Positions 53,935 to 62,919 of a stretch of DNA of 64,000 bases are shown here, piece by piece. Where the stretch lies: the NCBI GenBank assembly GCA_900319405.1, contig ONOH01000005.1:45746-109745 (forward strand). Reading direction: 5' to 3'. The notes under the pieces were generated by a model, which was not told the DNA's origin, did no database searches, and saw only the letters and a program-made list of their open reading frames with translations. Within the stretch, counting starts at the first letter, position 1; the number at the start of each line of letters is the position of its first letter. The position numbers were made by a program, and so were the translations under genes. The DNA comes from an uncultured Bacteroidales bacterium. GTDB lineage: Bacteria > Bacteroidota > Bacteroidia > Bacteroidales > UBA932.

Positions 53935-55074
53935 ATGAAACCTAAAATTCTTCTTTTTGCTACCTTGATTCTCGGGTCAGTGGCCTGTACCGACAAGGCG
54001 TATGATCCGGACAGGATGAGCATGGAAATGACTTTCTTCGAGAATGAGATTTCCGTTCCCGTCGGTTCCGTGGGCCCGCTTACGGTGCAAAGCCTGGCCG
54101 GAAAAATTTTGGAAAGCATTGGATTCGGATCCGATGAAGACGGTTATCTGACCGCCAACTTTTCCAAAGATTTTTTTACAAAGAGCGCTTATGAGATTGT
54201 CCTTAAGGCTCCTGATCCCTCACAGCCTTTTGTCTATGACTGCGGCAGCGTCTCCTTCTCTATCGGCGGTCCGGCGCCGGCTATTTCGCTTGTCGGCCTG
54301 GGTCTGACGAAGCAGAAGATAAGATACTCTGTTTACAATCCGATTTTCGAGCCCGTTACACTGAATGCTGTCAGTTCGGTTTCGTGTATGGATATAAGTA
54401 CGTTCCAGACTACTTACAAATCTTCCGTCGAATTGGAGAATGTAACGTTGCCCAGCCACTACAACGCTACCGTAATCCAGGAGCTTGCTCTTCCGGACAA
54501 TGTAATGAACTATCCCAACAGCTGCTATCTGGAGAATCTGAAGCTGTCGGTTCCGGGCGATATCACGGACAAACTCCGCTCAGATTCTCCCAATTTCCGC
54601 TTTATCGGGGAGTATTTCAGTTATCTCTGTGTCAAAGACGGGATAGATTTTAAACAGACCGACTTTTCGCTGGACGACCTGAGTGTTCCTCTGGGCCGGT
54701 TCGGTTTCAAGGAAGCCGTGCTCAAGTTCAATCTGGTGAACACCCTGCCGCTGGAAATTACCCTTTCTGACATCAAGTTCCTTCTCCCGAAAGAAGAGAG
54801 AAAAAGCGATAGCAAAATTAATGAAAAGATAGAGGTATCCGGGCCGATCTCCATTGTCGGCGGCACCATGGACAATCCTGGCATTACGCCGGTCACCCTC
54901 CGGGTCAAGGCGCTGGAAGGAACTCTTCCCGATGTCTCTGGCATTCTGTTCAATTTCCATGTAAAAACGATCCCCGGCAGTACCGGATCGCTCCTGTCCG
55001 TCAAGCAGGGGGTTTCCATTCAATCGGCCTCCGTGAGCATCTGCGGCGGCATAAAACTCTTCGGCGATGAATAA
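53935..55074 (+). CDS. Outer-membrane lipoprotein of unknown function
   Basis: A 379-residue lipoprotein (SVAC, C18) of mostly beta structure. It shows repeated short strands and no enzyme motif. It overlaps the next gene (a DUF5723-like barrel) by 8 nt, so the two probably form a lipoprotein-barrel pair. The start was placed at 53935, which gives the signal peptide; the longer frame runs through the palindromic repeat. I do not recognise a named family. Confidence 0.75.
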   Translation: MKPKILLFATLILGSVACTDKAYDPDRMSMEMTFFENEISVPVGSVGPLTVQSLAGKILESIGFGSDEDGYLTANFSKDFFTKSAYEIVLKAPDPSQPFVYDCGSVSFSIGGPAPAISLVGLGLTKQKIRYSVYNPIFEPVTLNAVSSVSCMDISTFQTTYKSSVELENVTLPSHYNATVIQELALPDNVMNYPNSCYLENLKLSVPGDITDKLRSDSPNFRFIGEYFSYLCVKDGIDFKQTDFSLDDLSVPLGRFGFKEAVLKFNLVNTLPLEITLSDIKFLLPKEERKSDSKINEKIEVSGPISIVGGTMDNPGITPVTLRVKALEGTLPDVSGILFNFHVKTIPGSTGSLLSVKQGVSIQSASVSICGGIKLFGDE

Positions 55075-56425
55075 AAGAACGATACTCACGCTGGCCGCCC
55101 TGGCGGGCGTCGCCATCGGCCTTCAGGCACAGACCCCGGAGGAGGGATTTTTCCTGCGCGACAACAAACTTTCCTTCCAGTACAACCCTGCCATGGTCCC
55201 CGAGGGGGGCTTCCTGAGCGTGGGAAAGCTGGAGAGCGCCACCTTTAACAACGTGGGGATGGGGGCCTTTCTCTATCCGGCCGGGGACAAGCTGGTCACC
55301 GGGCTGAACGAGGCCGTTTCGGCCCAGACCTTCCTGGGAAACCTCAAAGACGACAACCGTCTTCTGGGAGACCTCAAGTTCAATCTCTTTTCCTGGGGTG
55401 TCCGGAAAGGAGACGTCTTCCACACGGCGGAAGTGAGCATCCGGGGGAATTACGGCGCGTCGGTGCCCAAAGAAGTTTTTGCCTTCATGAAGCTGGGCTC
55501 CGGTGAAGGACAATATGATATGGCCGATTTCCGCATCCAGGGACAGATTATGGTAGAAGCCGCCTACGGCTATACCCGCCGCATCAGCGACATTCTCTCC
55601 GTGGGAGCACGCGCCAAGCTGCTCCTGGGAATGTACGGAGCCAGCTACAGCGTGACCCGCTTCAACCTCTCCACCACGGACGGCGCCTATACAGCCGACT
55701 GCGAGGCCCAGCTGGAACTCACCAGCCGCAAAGGAATGTTCCTCCCCAACGAGAATGGTTACATCGACTTTTCCAAACTCTCCTTCAAGGATATGAGTAA
55801 ACTGCCTTCGGCCGGAGGCCTGGCAGTGGACATGGGCGTTGTACTCACTCCGGCGGAGGGGCTCACCCTGTCAGCCTCGGTGCTGGATCTGGGTGCGCTG
55901 GTATGGTACTACGGCAACGCCGGCTATTCCGAGGGTGTCGCCAAGTTCGAGGGCCTGGGCGAAATGACCCAGAGCGACCTCAACGCCACCGAAGTGGTGC
56001 GCCGCCTGCTGGGAATGGGAGACAAGCTCATCCAGCCTTTCCGGCCGATGGTGGCCCGGAAGAAAGTCCGGGTGAATATGATTCCCTTCAGGGCTCACCT
56101 GGGCGCCAAGTATGAAATGCCCTTCTACCGCGCCCTCTCCATAGGTGCCACGGGAAGCTATATCGCCTATCCCGGCCTGGCCTGGTGGGACGCCCGCCTG
56201 GGCGTGGAAGTGAATCCGGTCAAGTGGTTCGATGTCATGGCCGATGCCGGAATGGGCGCCTTCGGCCCCGTCTGGGGAATGGCGGTCTCCGTCAAGATGG
56301 GTCCCTTTTGCCTGACCACCTCCCTTCAGGACGGTTTCGGCAAAAAGGTTCCATACACCCGCTCCCCCCTGAAAGCCAACAATCGCACCGTCACCATCGG
56401 CCTGACTTACGATTTGGGAAGGTAG
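55067..56425 (+). CDS. DUF5723-type outer-membrane barrel protein
   Basis: A 452-residue protein with a signal peptide (cleaved near LQAQ-T) and alternating strands throughout. FLRDNKLSFQYNPAMVPEGG, LLGDLKFNLFSWGVRKGD and a central helix-rich insert before the last strands fit DUF5723, a porin-like family common in Bacteroidales. The C-terminus ends LTYDLGR. Co-translated with the lipoprotein upstream. Function unknown; some relatives are linked to T9SS-era envelope proteins (PorV-like fold), but I cannot confirm this. Confidence 0.8.
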   Translation: MNKRTILTLAALAGVAIGLQAQTPEEGFFLRDNKLSFQYNPAMVPEGGFLSVGKLESATFNNVGMGAFLYPAGDKLVTGLNEAVSAQTFLGNLKDDNRLLGDLKFNLFSWGVRKGDVFHTAEVSIRGNYGASVPKEVFAFMKLGSGEGQYDMADFRIQGQIMVEAAYGYTRRISDILSVGARAKLLLGMYGASYSVTRFNLSTTDGAYTADCEAQLELTSRKGMFLPNENGYIDFSKLSFKDMSKLPSAGGLAVDMGVVLTPAEGLTLSASVLDLGALVWYYGNAGYSEGVAKFEGLGEMTQSDLNATEVVRRLLGMGDKLIQPFRPMVARKKVRVNMIPFRAHLGAKYEMPFYRALSIGATGSYIAYPGLAWWDARLGVEVNPVKWFDVMADAGMGAFGPVWGMAVSVKMGPFCLTTSLQDGFGKKVPYTRSPLKANNRTVTIGLTYDLGR

Positions 56426-56451
56426 CTTGCCCCTTGCACGTCGGCAGCTGA

Positions 56452-56886
56452 TCAGTCGTCGATGCGGATCAGCTTGCCGTTGTTGTCGAATTTCAGGTCC
56501 AGACCGCTGCCCAGTTCGATTTCATAGCCGTAGAGCTCCTTGTCGATTTTGACGATGAGCTGGCTGGGGAAGTTTGCCTGGACATAGCCGGCGATGGCGG
56601 CGGGAACGAGGGCCGACGGAACGGCGGAGCGCTTGCAATCGACACTGTCCCATTCTCCTTTCCCGTCGAAATCAATCTCGGTGCCGTCGGTCAGGACCAC
56701 TTCGAAGCTGGTCTTCAGGCCGGCATCCTTCTTCACATAGGAGATGGGGGTTCCCGGGAAATACTGCTGGATGAAACTGTGGGCCGCGGCGGGAAGCTGA
56801 TCGGCCGGAACGAGTTTGTCACTGCAGGAAATGAGCGTGGCGGCAAAGACAAAGGCCGCAAGGAATGTTGTAAAGTTTTTCATCAT
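56452..56886 (-). CDS. PepSY-like (DUF2874) lipoprotein
   Basis: A 144-residue exported protein with a lipobox-like LISC (C21). Two tandem PepSY-like units of about 60 residues each (LPAAAHSFIQQYFPGTPISYVKKD and VPAAIAGYVQANFPSQLIVKIDKE, separated) place it in the BLIP/PepSY-like family. Such proteins bind partners or metals in the periplasm. The ATG-ATG start overlaps the stop of the Na/Pi transporter, implying coupled expression. Confidence 0.85.
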   Translation of the reverse strand: MMKNFTTFLAAFVFAATLISCSDKLVPADQLPAAAHSFIQQYFPGTPISYVKKDAGLKTSFEVVLTDGTEIDFDGKGEWDSVDCKRSAVPSALVPAAIAGYVQANFPSQLIVKIDKELYGYEIELGSGLDLKFDNNGKLIRIDD

Positions 56887-58562
56887 TTGTTGTTTTTAAG
56901 TGTTCGTATGGATTTGGCAAGGTTGATCAGATGGTCGGCGATTCGCTCGGCATTGGAGGAGAGTTCCAGGTACTGGGCGCCCACCGAAGGGGTGCAGATG
57001 CCCTTTTCCATCCGGCTGATGTGGCCGGCCTCCATCCGCTGGGTGTAGTCGTCAATCTCTTCCTCGACGATGTTCGCTTTGCCCAGGGCGGCGAAATTTT
57101 CGTTCCGATAGGCGATTATCGCCAGGTCGTACAGCTGGTGCAGCAGGGTTTTCAGCTGGCTGATTTCGTATTTGGCATCGTCGGAGAACTGCTGATGCGA
57201 ATCGGCCAGGGCCGTGGCGTATTCGACGATGTTCTCGGCATAGTCTCCGATTCGTTCCAGGTCCCGGATGTTCCGGTAGGTACCCGAGAGGTAGTTCCGG
57301 TCCTTTTCTCCCAGTCCGCTTTTTCCGCTCAGGCGGACGACGAAGGCGATGAGTTCGCGGTTGATGAAGTTCAGCTCCAGCTCCCGGCGCTCGAAAAGGG
57401 GCCTCTCGGCAAAATCCAGCTCCGTGGCCATTTCCAGGGCGCGGTCCACGTTGGAAAGGGCGATACCGGCCATCCTCACAATCTCCCGCTTGACCTGAAG
57501 AACGGCCACCGGCGGGGTTCGGAGCATGTTTTCATCGACATAACGCAGGGAGAATTCAGCCTCCTTGGCGACAGGCTTGGCGGGGACGAGCCTTCTGACC
57601 ATGGTCACCAGCGCGCCCGTCAGGGGCAGCATCAGGAGCACGGTCGTGGTGTTGAAGAAGGTGTGGAACATCGCCAGCTGCACCTGCGGGGCCGAGGGGA
57701 AAATCCTCTCAAAGAAATCACCATAGGAGAGGTCGAACCAGCCCAGACCCCAGGCGGCCAGAAGGAAGAGGAACACGCCGGAGCAGTTGAACAGCAGGTG
57801 GATCAGGGCTGTCCGCCGGGCGTTGGTGCCGCTGGTCATACCGGCGATGAGGGCCACCACGCAGGAGCCGATATTGGATCCCATCGTCAGGAAAATGCCC
57901 TGGTCGATGCCGATAAGCCCCGTCACCACCATTGCCAGTGCGATGGAGGTCATCACCGAGGAGCTTTGGATGATGGCCGTGAAAACGGCACCGAGCAGCA
58001 CCAGAAGCAGCGGATGACTGATGCCGGCGAGGAAGGTCTTGACCCCTTCCAACGCCGCAAAGGCTTCCATCGACCCGCTCATCAGCTCCAGACCCACGAA
58101 CAGCAGGCCGAAGCCCGCCAGGATGCCGCCAAGGATTTTGACGCTGCTTTTTTTGGCGAAAACGCCCAGGAAGGCCCCCAGCCCGGCAAAGGCCGAGAAG
58201 ATGACGCTGGTAGAGACGGAATTGCCGCCGAACATACCCAGCGCGACAATCTGCGCCGTGACGGTGGTTCCGATGTTGGCGCCATAGATGATGGTGGCAG
58301 CCTGTGCGAGCGAAATGATGCCGGCATTGACAAAGCCGATGGTCATCACCGTGGTGGCGCCGGAGCTCTGGATGGCTGCCGTACCCAGGGCGCCGATTCC
58401 TACGCCCAGAAGTTTGCTTCCGGAGGCTTTTGAAAAGAGTGTTTTCAGTTTTTCGGAGCTCGCCGCCTCCAGGTTCGAGCTCATCATCTGACACGCGATG
58501 AGGAATACGCCGATTCCTGCCATCAGTGTCAGCAAAGAGGTTATGATTGCTGTAATATCCAT
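56883..58562 (-). CDS. Na/Pi cotransporter family protein with PhoU-like domain
   Basis: A 559-residue membrane protein. Two inverted Na_Pi_cotrans repeats carry the QSSGATT and QSSSVMT motifs (around 66 and 200), and a C-terminal PhoU-like helical domain (about 345-555) follows. Homologues of NptA/YjbB move phosphate with Na+ or export it. It is preceded by a small secreted protein and GH43, and followed by the PepSY-like lipoprotein. Which direction it transports cannot be told. Confidence 0.92.
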   Translation of the reverse strand: MDITAIITSLLTLMAGIGVFLIACQMMSSNLEAASSEKLKTLFSKASGSKLLGVGIGALGTAAIQSSGATTVMTIGFVNAGIISLAQAATIIYGANIGTTVTAQIVALGMFGGNSVSTSVIFSAFAGLGAFLGVFAKKSSVKILGGILAGFGLLFVGLELMSGSMEAFAALEGVKTFLAGISHPLLLVLLGAVFTAIIQSSSVMTSIALAMVVTGLIGIDQGIFLTMGSNIGSCVVALIAGMTSGTNARRTALIHLLFNCSGVFLFLLAAWGLGWFDLSYGDFFERIFPSAPQVQLAMFHTFFNTTTVLLMLPLTGALVTMVRRLVPAKPVAKEAEFSLRYVDENMLRTPPVAVLQVKREIVRMAGIALSNVDRALEMATELDFAERPLFERRELELNFINRELIAFVVRLSGKSGLGEKDRNYLSGTYRNIRDLERIGDYAENIVEYATALADSHQQFSDDAKYEISQLKTLLHQLYDLAIIAYRNENFAALGKANIVEEEIDDYTQRMEAGHISRMEKGICTPSVGAQYLELSSNAERIADHLINLAKSIRTLKNNK

Positions 58563-58613
58563 AGGGTTTGTTTTGAAAATGTGACAGGGATTCTCCGGGG
58601 AAAAGAATCCGGC

Positions 58614-58901
58614 CTACAGCCGCAGCCTGCAGGCGGTGAGCCACTGCTTTTCAAAACAAAAACGGACTGGAGGGATGGTGAAGGCCTGTACGGGAACGGG
58701 GCGACGGCATCGCTCCTGGGAAAGGGCGGCTTTTGCCTGAATCCCCTTCTGGCTGCGCTGCACCGTGCGGATGACAGCTTCCTCCTCTACATCGTTCACC
58801 TCTTCCCAGCAGACTTCCTGCCCCAGGGAATAATGGACGACGGGAGCACTTTCCGGCAGGAGTGTCAGAAAAAGTGCAAGAAAAAGCGTCAGTGTCTTCA
58901 T
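58614..58901 (-). CDS. Small secreted protein of unknown function
   Basis: A 95-residue frame with a signal peptide (MKTLTLFLALFLTLLPES) and a basic mature part with cysteines at about 31, 65, 82 and 90. It starts 9 nt after GH43 and ends 51 nt before the Na/Pi transporter. Opposite-strand reading is a shadow. No family recognised. The tight spacing and clean signal peptide favour a real gene. Confidence 0.55.
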   Translation of the reverse strand: MKTLTLFLALFLTLLPESAPVVHYSLGQEVCWEEVNDVEEEAVIRTVQRSQKGIQAKAALSQERCRRPVPVQAFTIPPVRFCFEKQWLTACRLRL

Positions 58902-58910
58902 CGGCCGACT

Positions 58911-59999
58911 CTACTGCAATTTCTGTTCCGCAGGAGCGTCCGGCTGAGGTTGGGCAGCGTTCCCTTGTGCAACGGGGGTTCCGGAGCGGAGCGGCGAATA
59001 GGCCGTGTTGCCGCTGAGCTTGTCCGGATCCACGGTAGGAACGACGGGGCGGATGGTGCCGTCGGGGTTGTAGTACAGGTAGTCCACGCAGACGGAACGG
59101 TGGAAGGATGTCGCTCCGGGCACATCGCCGAAATTATGGAGCCCCAGGTCTCCGGTGTGGTAGAACAGCAGCCAGTCGGCCCCGAACTGTACGATGCTGT
59201 GGTGGTTCGTTCCGCTGCTCACCGGGCCCAGGACAAGGCCCTTGTACTCGTAGGGGCCAAGGGGGTTGTCGGCCATCGCATAAACAATCTCCGTCCGGTG
59301 GCCCTTGAAGGGGCTGTTGCTGTAGGAGAGGTAGTACTTTCCCTTATACTTATGCACCCAGGCGGCCTCGAAGAACTCTTCCAGGCCTTCGATGATGTGA
59401 ACCTCCCCGTCGTAGGAGATCATATCCTCGTTCAGCTTGATGCAGCAGCAGGTGTTCTGACCGACGAACATATACGCCTGGCCGTCATCGTCAATGAACA
59501 CACAGGGGTCGATGAAGTCCCGGTCACAGATGACTCCCGGAGAGTCGATGGAAAGGAGCGGATGCCCCAGCGGGTCCTCGAAGGGCCCCCAGGGATGGTC
59601 CGAGACCGCCACGCCGATGTACTTCACGTCGGTGGGGTAGTAGAAATAGTACTTCCCGTTCCGCTCGACACAGTCGGGCGCCCAGGCGTAGCGTGTCGAC
59701 CAGCCGGTCTGTTCGAAAGGACGGAAGATGACGCCCCGGTCCTCGAAAGTGCGGAGATCGGCCGTCACGTAACAGTGGTAGTCCTCCATGTCGAAGCCCT
59801 GCGCCAGATCCCGGTCGTGGCTGGGATACAGGTACAGCGAATCCCCGAACACCCGGGCCGATGGATCGGCCGAATACATGTGCGTGATGATGGGGTTGCC
59901 GCCCAGCTCATGGTGCTGCGCCCGGGCGCAGGAGACCAGGGCAAGCAGGACGGCGGGCAGGAGTCCCGGAAGGGAGAGTTGTAAAAGAAACTTTTTCAT
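58911..59999 (-). CDS. Glycoside hydrolase family 43
   Basis: A 362-residue five-bladed beta-propeller enzyme, exported as a lipoprotein (lipobox LVSC, C24). The general base Asp is D45 (YSADPSARV), the pKa-modulating Asp D164 (DFIDPCVF), and the acid Glu E211 (EFFEAAWVHKY), each in the right relative position. GH43 members are arabinosidases or xylosidases acting on plant polysaccharide side chains; subfamily cannot be assigned by eye. An extra C-terminal Pro/Gln-rich tail (about 335-362) is unstructured. It heads a small minus-strand operon. Confidence 0.92.
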   Translation of the reverse strand: MKKFLLQLSLPGLLPAVLLALVSCARAQHHELGGNPIITHMYSADPSARVFGDSLYLYPSHDRDLAQGFDMEDYHCYVTADLRTFEDRGVIFRPFEQTGWSTRYAWAPDCVERNGKYYFYYPTDVKYIGVAVSDHPWGPFEDPLGHPLLSIDSPGVICDRDFIDPCVFIDDDGQAYMFVGQNTCCCIKLNEDMISYDGEVHIIEGLEEFFEAAWVHKYKGKYYLSYSNSPFKGHRTEIVYAMADNPLGPYEYKGLVLGPVSSGTNHHSIVQFGADWLLFYHTGDLGLHNFGDVPGATSFHRSVCVDYLYYNPDGTIRPVVPTVDPDKLSGNTAYSPLRSGTPVAQGNAAQPQPDAPAEQKLQ

Positions 60000-60456
60000 G
60001 GAACAATGGGATTTCCCCGCGAATTTACGGAAAAAATTGCGAATTGTGAACAGGTGCCTGTAGGCCCTAAATTGTCGACTTATGAGAATTCAACTGTGGC
60101 GGCTGCTTTTTGTTTCGCTGCCGCGGCGTCTCGGAAATGCTCAAGCAAGCCTGGCGCGGATGTTTGATTCATTTTGCGGAGGGGACGACCCCTGAACGAT
60201 AAGTATTTCTAAATTTCATCAAGTCTTGTTTCGTCTGTTATTTTGTTGTATATCTGCATATTAGAAGCGTCTTTGTATTGTTTCGTTTCAGTCAGTCTTC
60301 TTTGATAATCCAAAAAATGGGTGTACATTTGGGTGCAAGAAAACCGTTTTTGAAAAGTCCATCGTTATCACCCATCGCATCAACAAAGGACTTGTTCCCA
60401 GAAAAGAACGAACTGACTGGCAAATCCGCCTTCGCATCACCTATTGTGGAAACCGG
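60000..60456. other. 457-nt gap before the recombinase core
   Basis: This gap holds a 37-codon ORF at 60082-60195 (MRIQLWRLLFVSLP...), which I consider doubtful, and an in-frame 5' extension of the recombinase from 60265 to 60456. The extension encodes an arm-binding-like segment (VITHRINKGLVPRKERTDW) but has no ATG, GTG or TTG in frame. No clear promoter was found. Confidence 0.5.
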
Positions 60457-61647
60457 ATGGACCTCTACACCGGCTTGACCATTGCTCCGGAGAAGTGGAT
60501 TGACACCGCCATTGTTGATGGTGAGAAAGTGGATGTCCAACAGGTCAAGAAGGGCTGCAAGTCATCCCAAGGCTATACGGCTACCCAAATCAACAATGCT
60601 TTGGATGAACGCGTGCAATTCGTTGAAAAACTCTTTGAGGAATATGGCGAAGCGGAACATACACCAGCGCCGGAGGAACTGCGGGATAGGTTCAATGCTC
60701 GTTTTGGAGCCGTGATTGCGAGGAAGGAAACCTTCTTCACGATTTTTGACCTTTTTATGCGAAGACAAGGGAAGGACGCATCTTGGCAGGATACTACTTA
60801 CCAGAAGTTTCGTACAGTCAAAAAGCATTTGCAGAACTTTGACAAGCAGCTAACCTTCCAGAAACTTGATGCCGATGGGCTTGTTCGCTACCGAGATTTT
60901 CTTTGGGAGAAGGAAGGTTTGAACAACGCCTCCACGAACAAGCAACTGGATTTCGTTCATCAGTTTCTGTCGTGGGCGGAGAAAAACGGCTACTGCAAAA
61001 CGAATTTCCGTGAGTTCAACGCGAAGATGAAGACTTTGGAGAAGGATGTCTTTGCCTTGACCGATGACCAGTTGAGGATAATCAAAGAGTACGAGTTCAA
61101 TGACGAGCAGGACAAGTATCACACGCTGGAATACACGCGAGATTGTTTCGTTTTCTCTTGTTATACAGGACTGCGGCATAGCGACATTTTCCGTTTAACG
61201 AAAAACCAAGTTGATTGGGATGAAAAAATGATTTCGGTTCCCGTGAAGAAAACACGAGACTTCGTGAAAATCCCTTTACACGAAACGGCAATGGCAATTT
61301 TGGAGAAGTATAAGGACGAAATCTTTGACGAGAACCGCGCTTTGCCAATATTGACCGACCAAAAGTGTAATGTGAATATCAAAACTATTGGGAAATACTG
61401 CGGATTGAATGAGCCACGAACAATTCACAAGATGGTGGGATTGAAAGAGGAGACGGAGACCAAGGAATTCTACAAGTACTTGTCGTTCCATTGTGGGAGA
61501 AGAACCTTCATCAGCCGGATGCTTTCGGCAGGTGTTGAAGCTCCCGTTGTGATGTCAATGACCGGCCATAAGAAATATGACGCAATGCGTCCATACATCC
61601 GCATCTTGAACCCGGCGAAACGAGAAGCGATTGACAAGCTGAAATAA
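60457..61647 (+). CDS. Tyrosine recombinase / integrase
   Basis: A Bacteroidota-type site-specific recombinase; 396 residues from ATG 60457. A SAM-like core-binding domain (about 95-195) precedes the catalytic domain with R240 (TGLRHSDIF), K264/265, H345-x-x-R348 (SFHCGRR), H371 (MTGHKKYD) and Y380 (RPYIRI). All six catalytic positions are present. The reading frame extends upstream to 60265 without a start codon, so either the start lies at 60457 or the 5' end is damaged. It likely belongs to the element whose debris surrounds it. Confidence 0.85.
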   Translation: MDLYTGLTIAPEKWIDTAIVDGEKVDVQQVKKGCKSSQGYTATQINNALDERVQFVEKLFEEYGEAEHTPAPEELRDRFNARFGAVIARKETFFTIFDLFMRRQGKDASWQDTTYQKFRTVKKHLQNFDKQLTFQKLDADGLVRYRDFLWEKEGLNNASTNKQLDFVHQFLSWAEKNGYCKTNFREFNAKMKTLEKDVFALTDDQLRIIKEYEFNDEQDKYHTLEYTRDCFVFSCYTGLRHSDIFRLTKNQVDWDEKMISVPVKKTRDFVKIPLHETAMAILEKYKDEIFDENRALPILTDQKCNVNIKTIGKYCGLNEPRTIHKMVGLKEETETKEFYKYLSFHCGRRTFISRMLSAGVEAPVVMSMTGHKKYDAMRPYIRILNPAKREAIDKLK

Positions 61648-61731
61648 TGCTTATCTTGCACGAAGAATTGAACTTCGGCAACTATTTATAGATGAAGCAA
61701 TTAAATTGCATTCTCACTATACAATTTTGGG

Positions 61732-61767
61732 GAGCCCTCGGCTGTGAAGTCCGGGGCTCTTTTTTTC
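61732..61767 (+). terminator. Intrinsic terminator downstream of the recombinase
   Basis: GAGCCC-T-CGG pairs with CCGGGGCTC and is followed by seven T. It lies 85 nt after the recombinase stop. Confidence 0.8.
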
Positions 61768-62091
61768 TGCCTACAATAATTTTTCTCTATCTACTACTAT
61801 TTATCCGTACTGGGAGCATAGAACAATAGCAGGAACGCCTTCGGCAGAGCCACTAATCTCAATCTGGCTTCGCCATTCTGCCCTTACGGGGTTCTCTCAA
61901 TGACTTTGATAGTTATGAGAAGGATGGAGGGGTTATCCTAATTGGAGGCATAGAGACAAAGCATAGCGCAGCGACAACACTCCAACTTCCCTTTATTGTT
62001 TGACGCCTTGGAGTGGCGGAGTATGGTGGAGTTCCGCGCCGCCCTCCCCCGTTCCGCTGCCCCAAAAAGTTGTTGTGGTCGGGTTTTACTG
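61768..62091. other. Region without recognisable genes
   Basis: About 320 nt between the recombinase terminator and the next promoter. It contains no ORF with protein-like features. Short clusters such as GCCTTCGGCAGAGC and CGCGCCGCCCTCCCCCGTTC look like eroded mobile-element ends, but no direct-repeat attachment site could be matched. Confidence 0.4.
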
Positions 62092-62122
62092 TTGCATTTC
62101 TCGCTGAGTATCACTATCTTTG
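62092..62122 (+). promoter_or_regulatory. Promoter of the second companion peptide
   Basis: TTG at 62092-62094 and TATCTTTG at 62115-62122, spacer 20 nt, 29 nt upstream of the ATG at 62152. Confidence 0.68.
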
Positions 62123-62151
62123 GCTCCAGACAGATTAACAGGTAGATAGCA

Positions 62152-62271
62152 ATGGAAGGTATTCTCCAGAACAAACAGACCTACGAGACTCCTGAAGTGC
62201 AGGTTGTCATTTTAACTGAAGAAAACAGCATTCTTGCCCTCTCCGATTATTGGTCCGAGCCACTAGACTAA
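62152..62271 (+). CDS. Small companion peptide (39 residues)
   Basis: Begins MEGILQNKQTYETPEVQVVI and ends SDYWSEPLD. The YETPxVxxxxx pattern and short acidic tail match the peptide at 47936-48061 and the wider class of tiny Bacteroidales proteins ahead of surface-protein genes. It has its own promoter and is followed 131 nt later by the truncated acetyltransferase, so its usual partner is absent or was lost. Confidence 0.65.
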   Translation: MEGILQNKQTYETPEVQVVILTEENSILALSDYWSEPLD

Positions 62272-62402
62272 TGCATCGTCGGTATTCGCCCCGACCGCCG
62301 CCCCGGCAATGAGTACCAGCCCAACGAAGTGATTTGCAAGTGAATGATTGTTCCTTCGCCGAAAAAGCGGTATCTTCGCATCACAACAAAGAGCTGAATT
62401 GT

Positions 62403-62800
62403 ATGCCAACCAAGTGGAAAGATGGGGTTGCCCCGAACCCGGATAGTGTATTTCCCATTCCCGGATACGAGGCACTTACTCACATTAAGCCGACCATCAA
62501 AAACCCGAACATCATTGTTGGGGATTTCTCCTATTATAGCGGAGTGGATTATGAGAAGCAAGTCCTTCACCACTACGAGTTCATTGTCGACAAACTGATT
62601 ATTGGGAAGTTCTGCCAGATTGCCGAAGGTGTGGAGTTCATAATGAATGGAGCCAATCACCAGATGAACGCAGTATCAACATTCCCCTTCTACACTCATC
62701 AAGGGTGGAGCCAACCAATTCCTCCACTATCCCAGATGCCTATCAAAGGAGATACAATCGTTGGAAATGATGTGTGGATTGGCGAGAAGTTTGGTAGAGC
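62403..62800 (+). pseudogene. Truncated Vat/CatB-type xenobiotic acetyltransferase
   Basis: From ATG 62403 the frame follows the hexapeptide acetyltransferases that modify streptogramin or chloramphenicol: NIIVGDFSYYSG, KLIIGKFCQIAEGVEFIMNGANH, GDTIVGNDVWIG. Similarity stops at about 62790, after WIGEKF. The left-handed helix end and C-terminal helix (about 80 residues) are missing. In another frame 62790-62836 encodes VEPEKGDFYVDVLPK and a stop, the tail of an unrelated gene, so this is a rearrangement junction. Probably inactive. Confidence 0.8.
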
Positions 62801-62840
62801 CGGAGAAGGGAGATTTCTATGTCGATGTCCTGCCAAAGTA

Positions 62841-62871
62841 AAACCGCCACCTCTTGATGAAGAGATGGCGG
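62841..62871 (-). terminator. Terminator of the right-edge lipoprotein gene
   Basis: CCGCCATCTCTT, CATC, AAGAGGTGGCGG on the minus strand (12-bp stem, one wobble) followed by TTTTAC. It lies 48 nt beyond the stop of the partial fimbrillin-like gene. Confidence 0.75.
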
Positions 62872-62919
62872 CCAAGTTCATTTGCTCAAGAGGTGCGGTC
62901 CTCTTGGTGTTGTTTCAGA

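Noticed and set aside
56931-58433. Plus-strand ORF opposite the Na/Pi transporter
   Set aside because: The QSSGATT and QSSSVMT motifs and the PhoU-like domain are on the minus strand.
60082-60195. 37-codon ORF after GH43
   Set aside because: No promoter, family motif or signal peptide was convincing; left as part of the gap.
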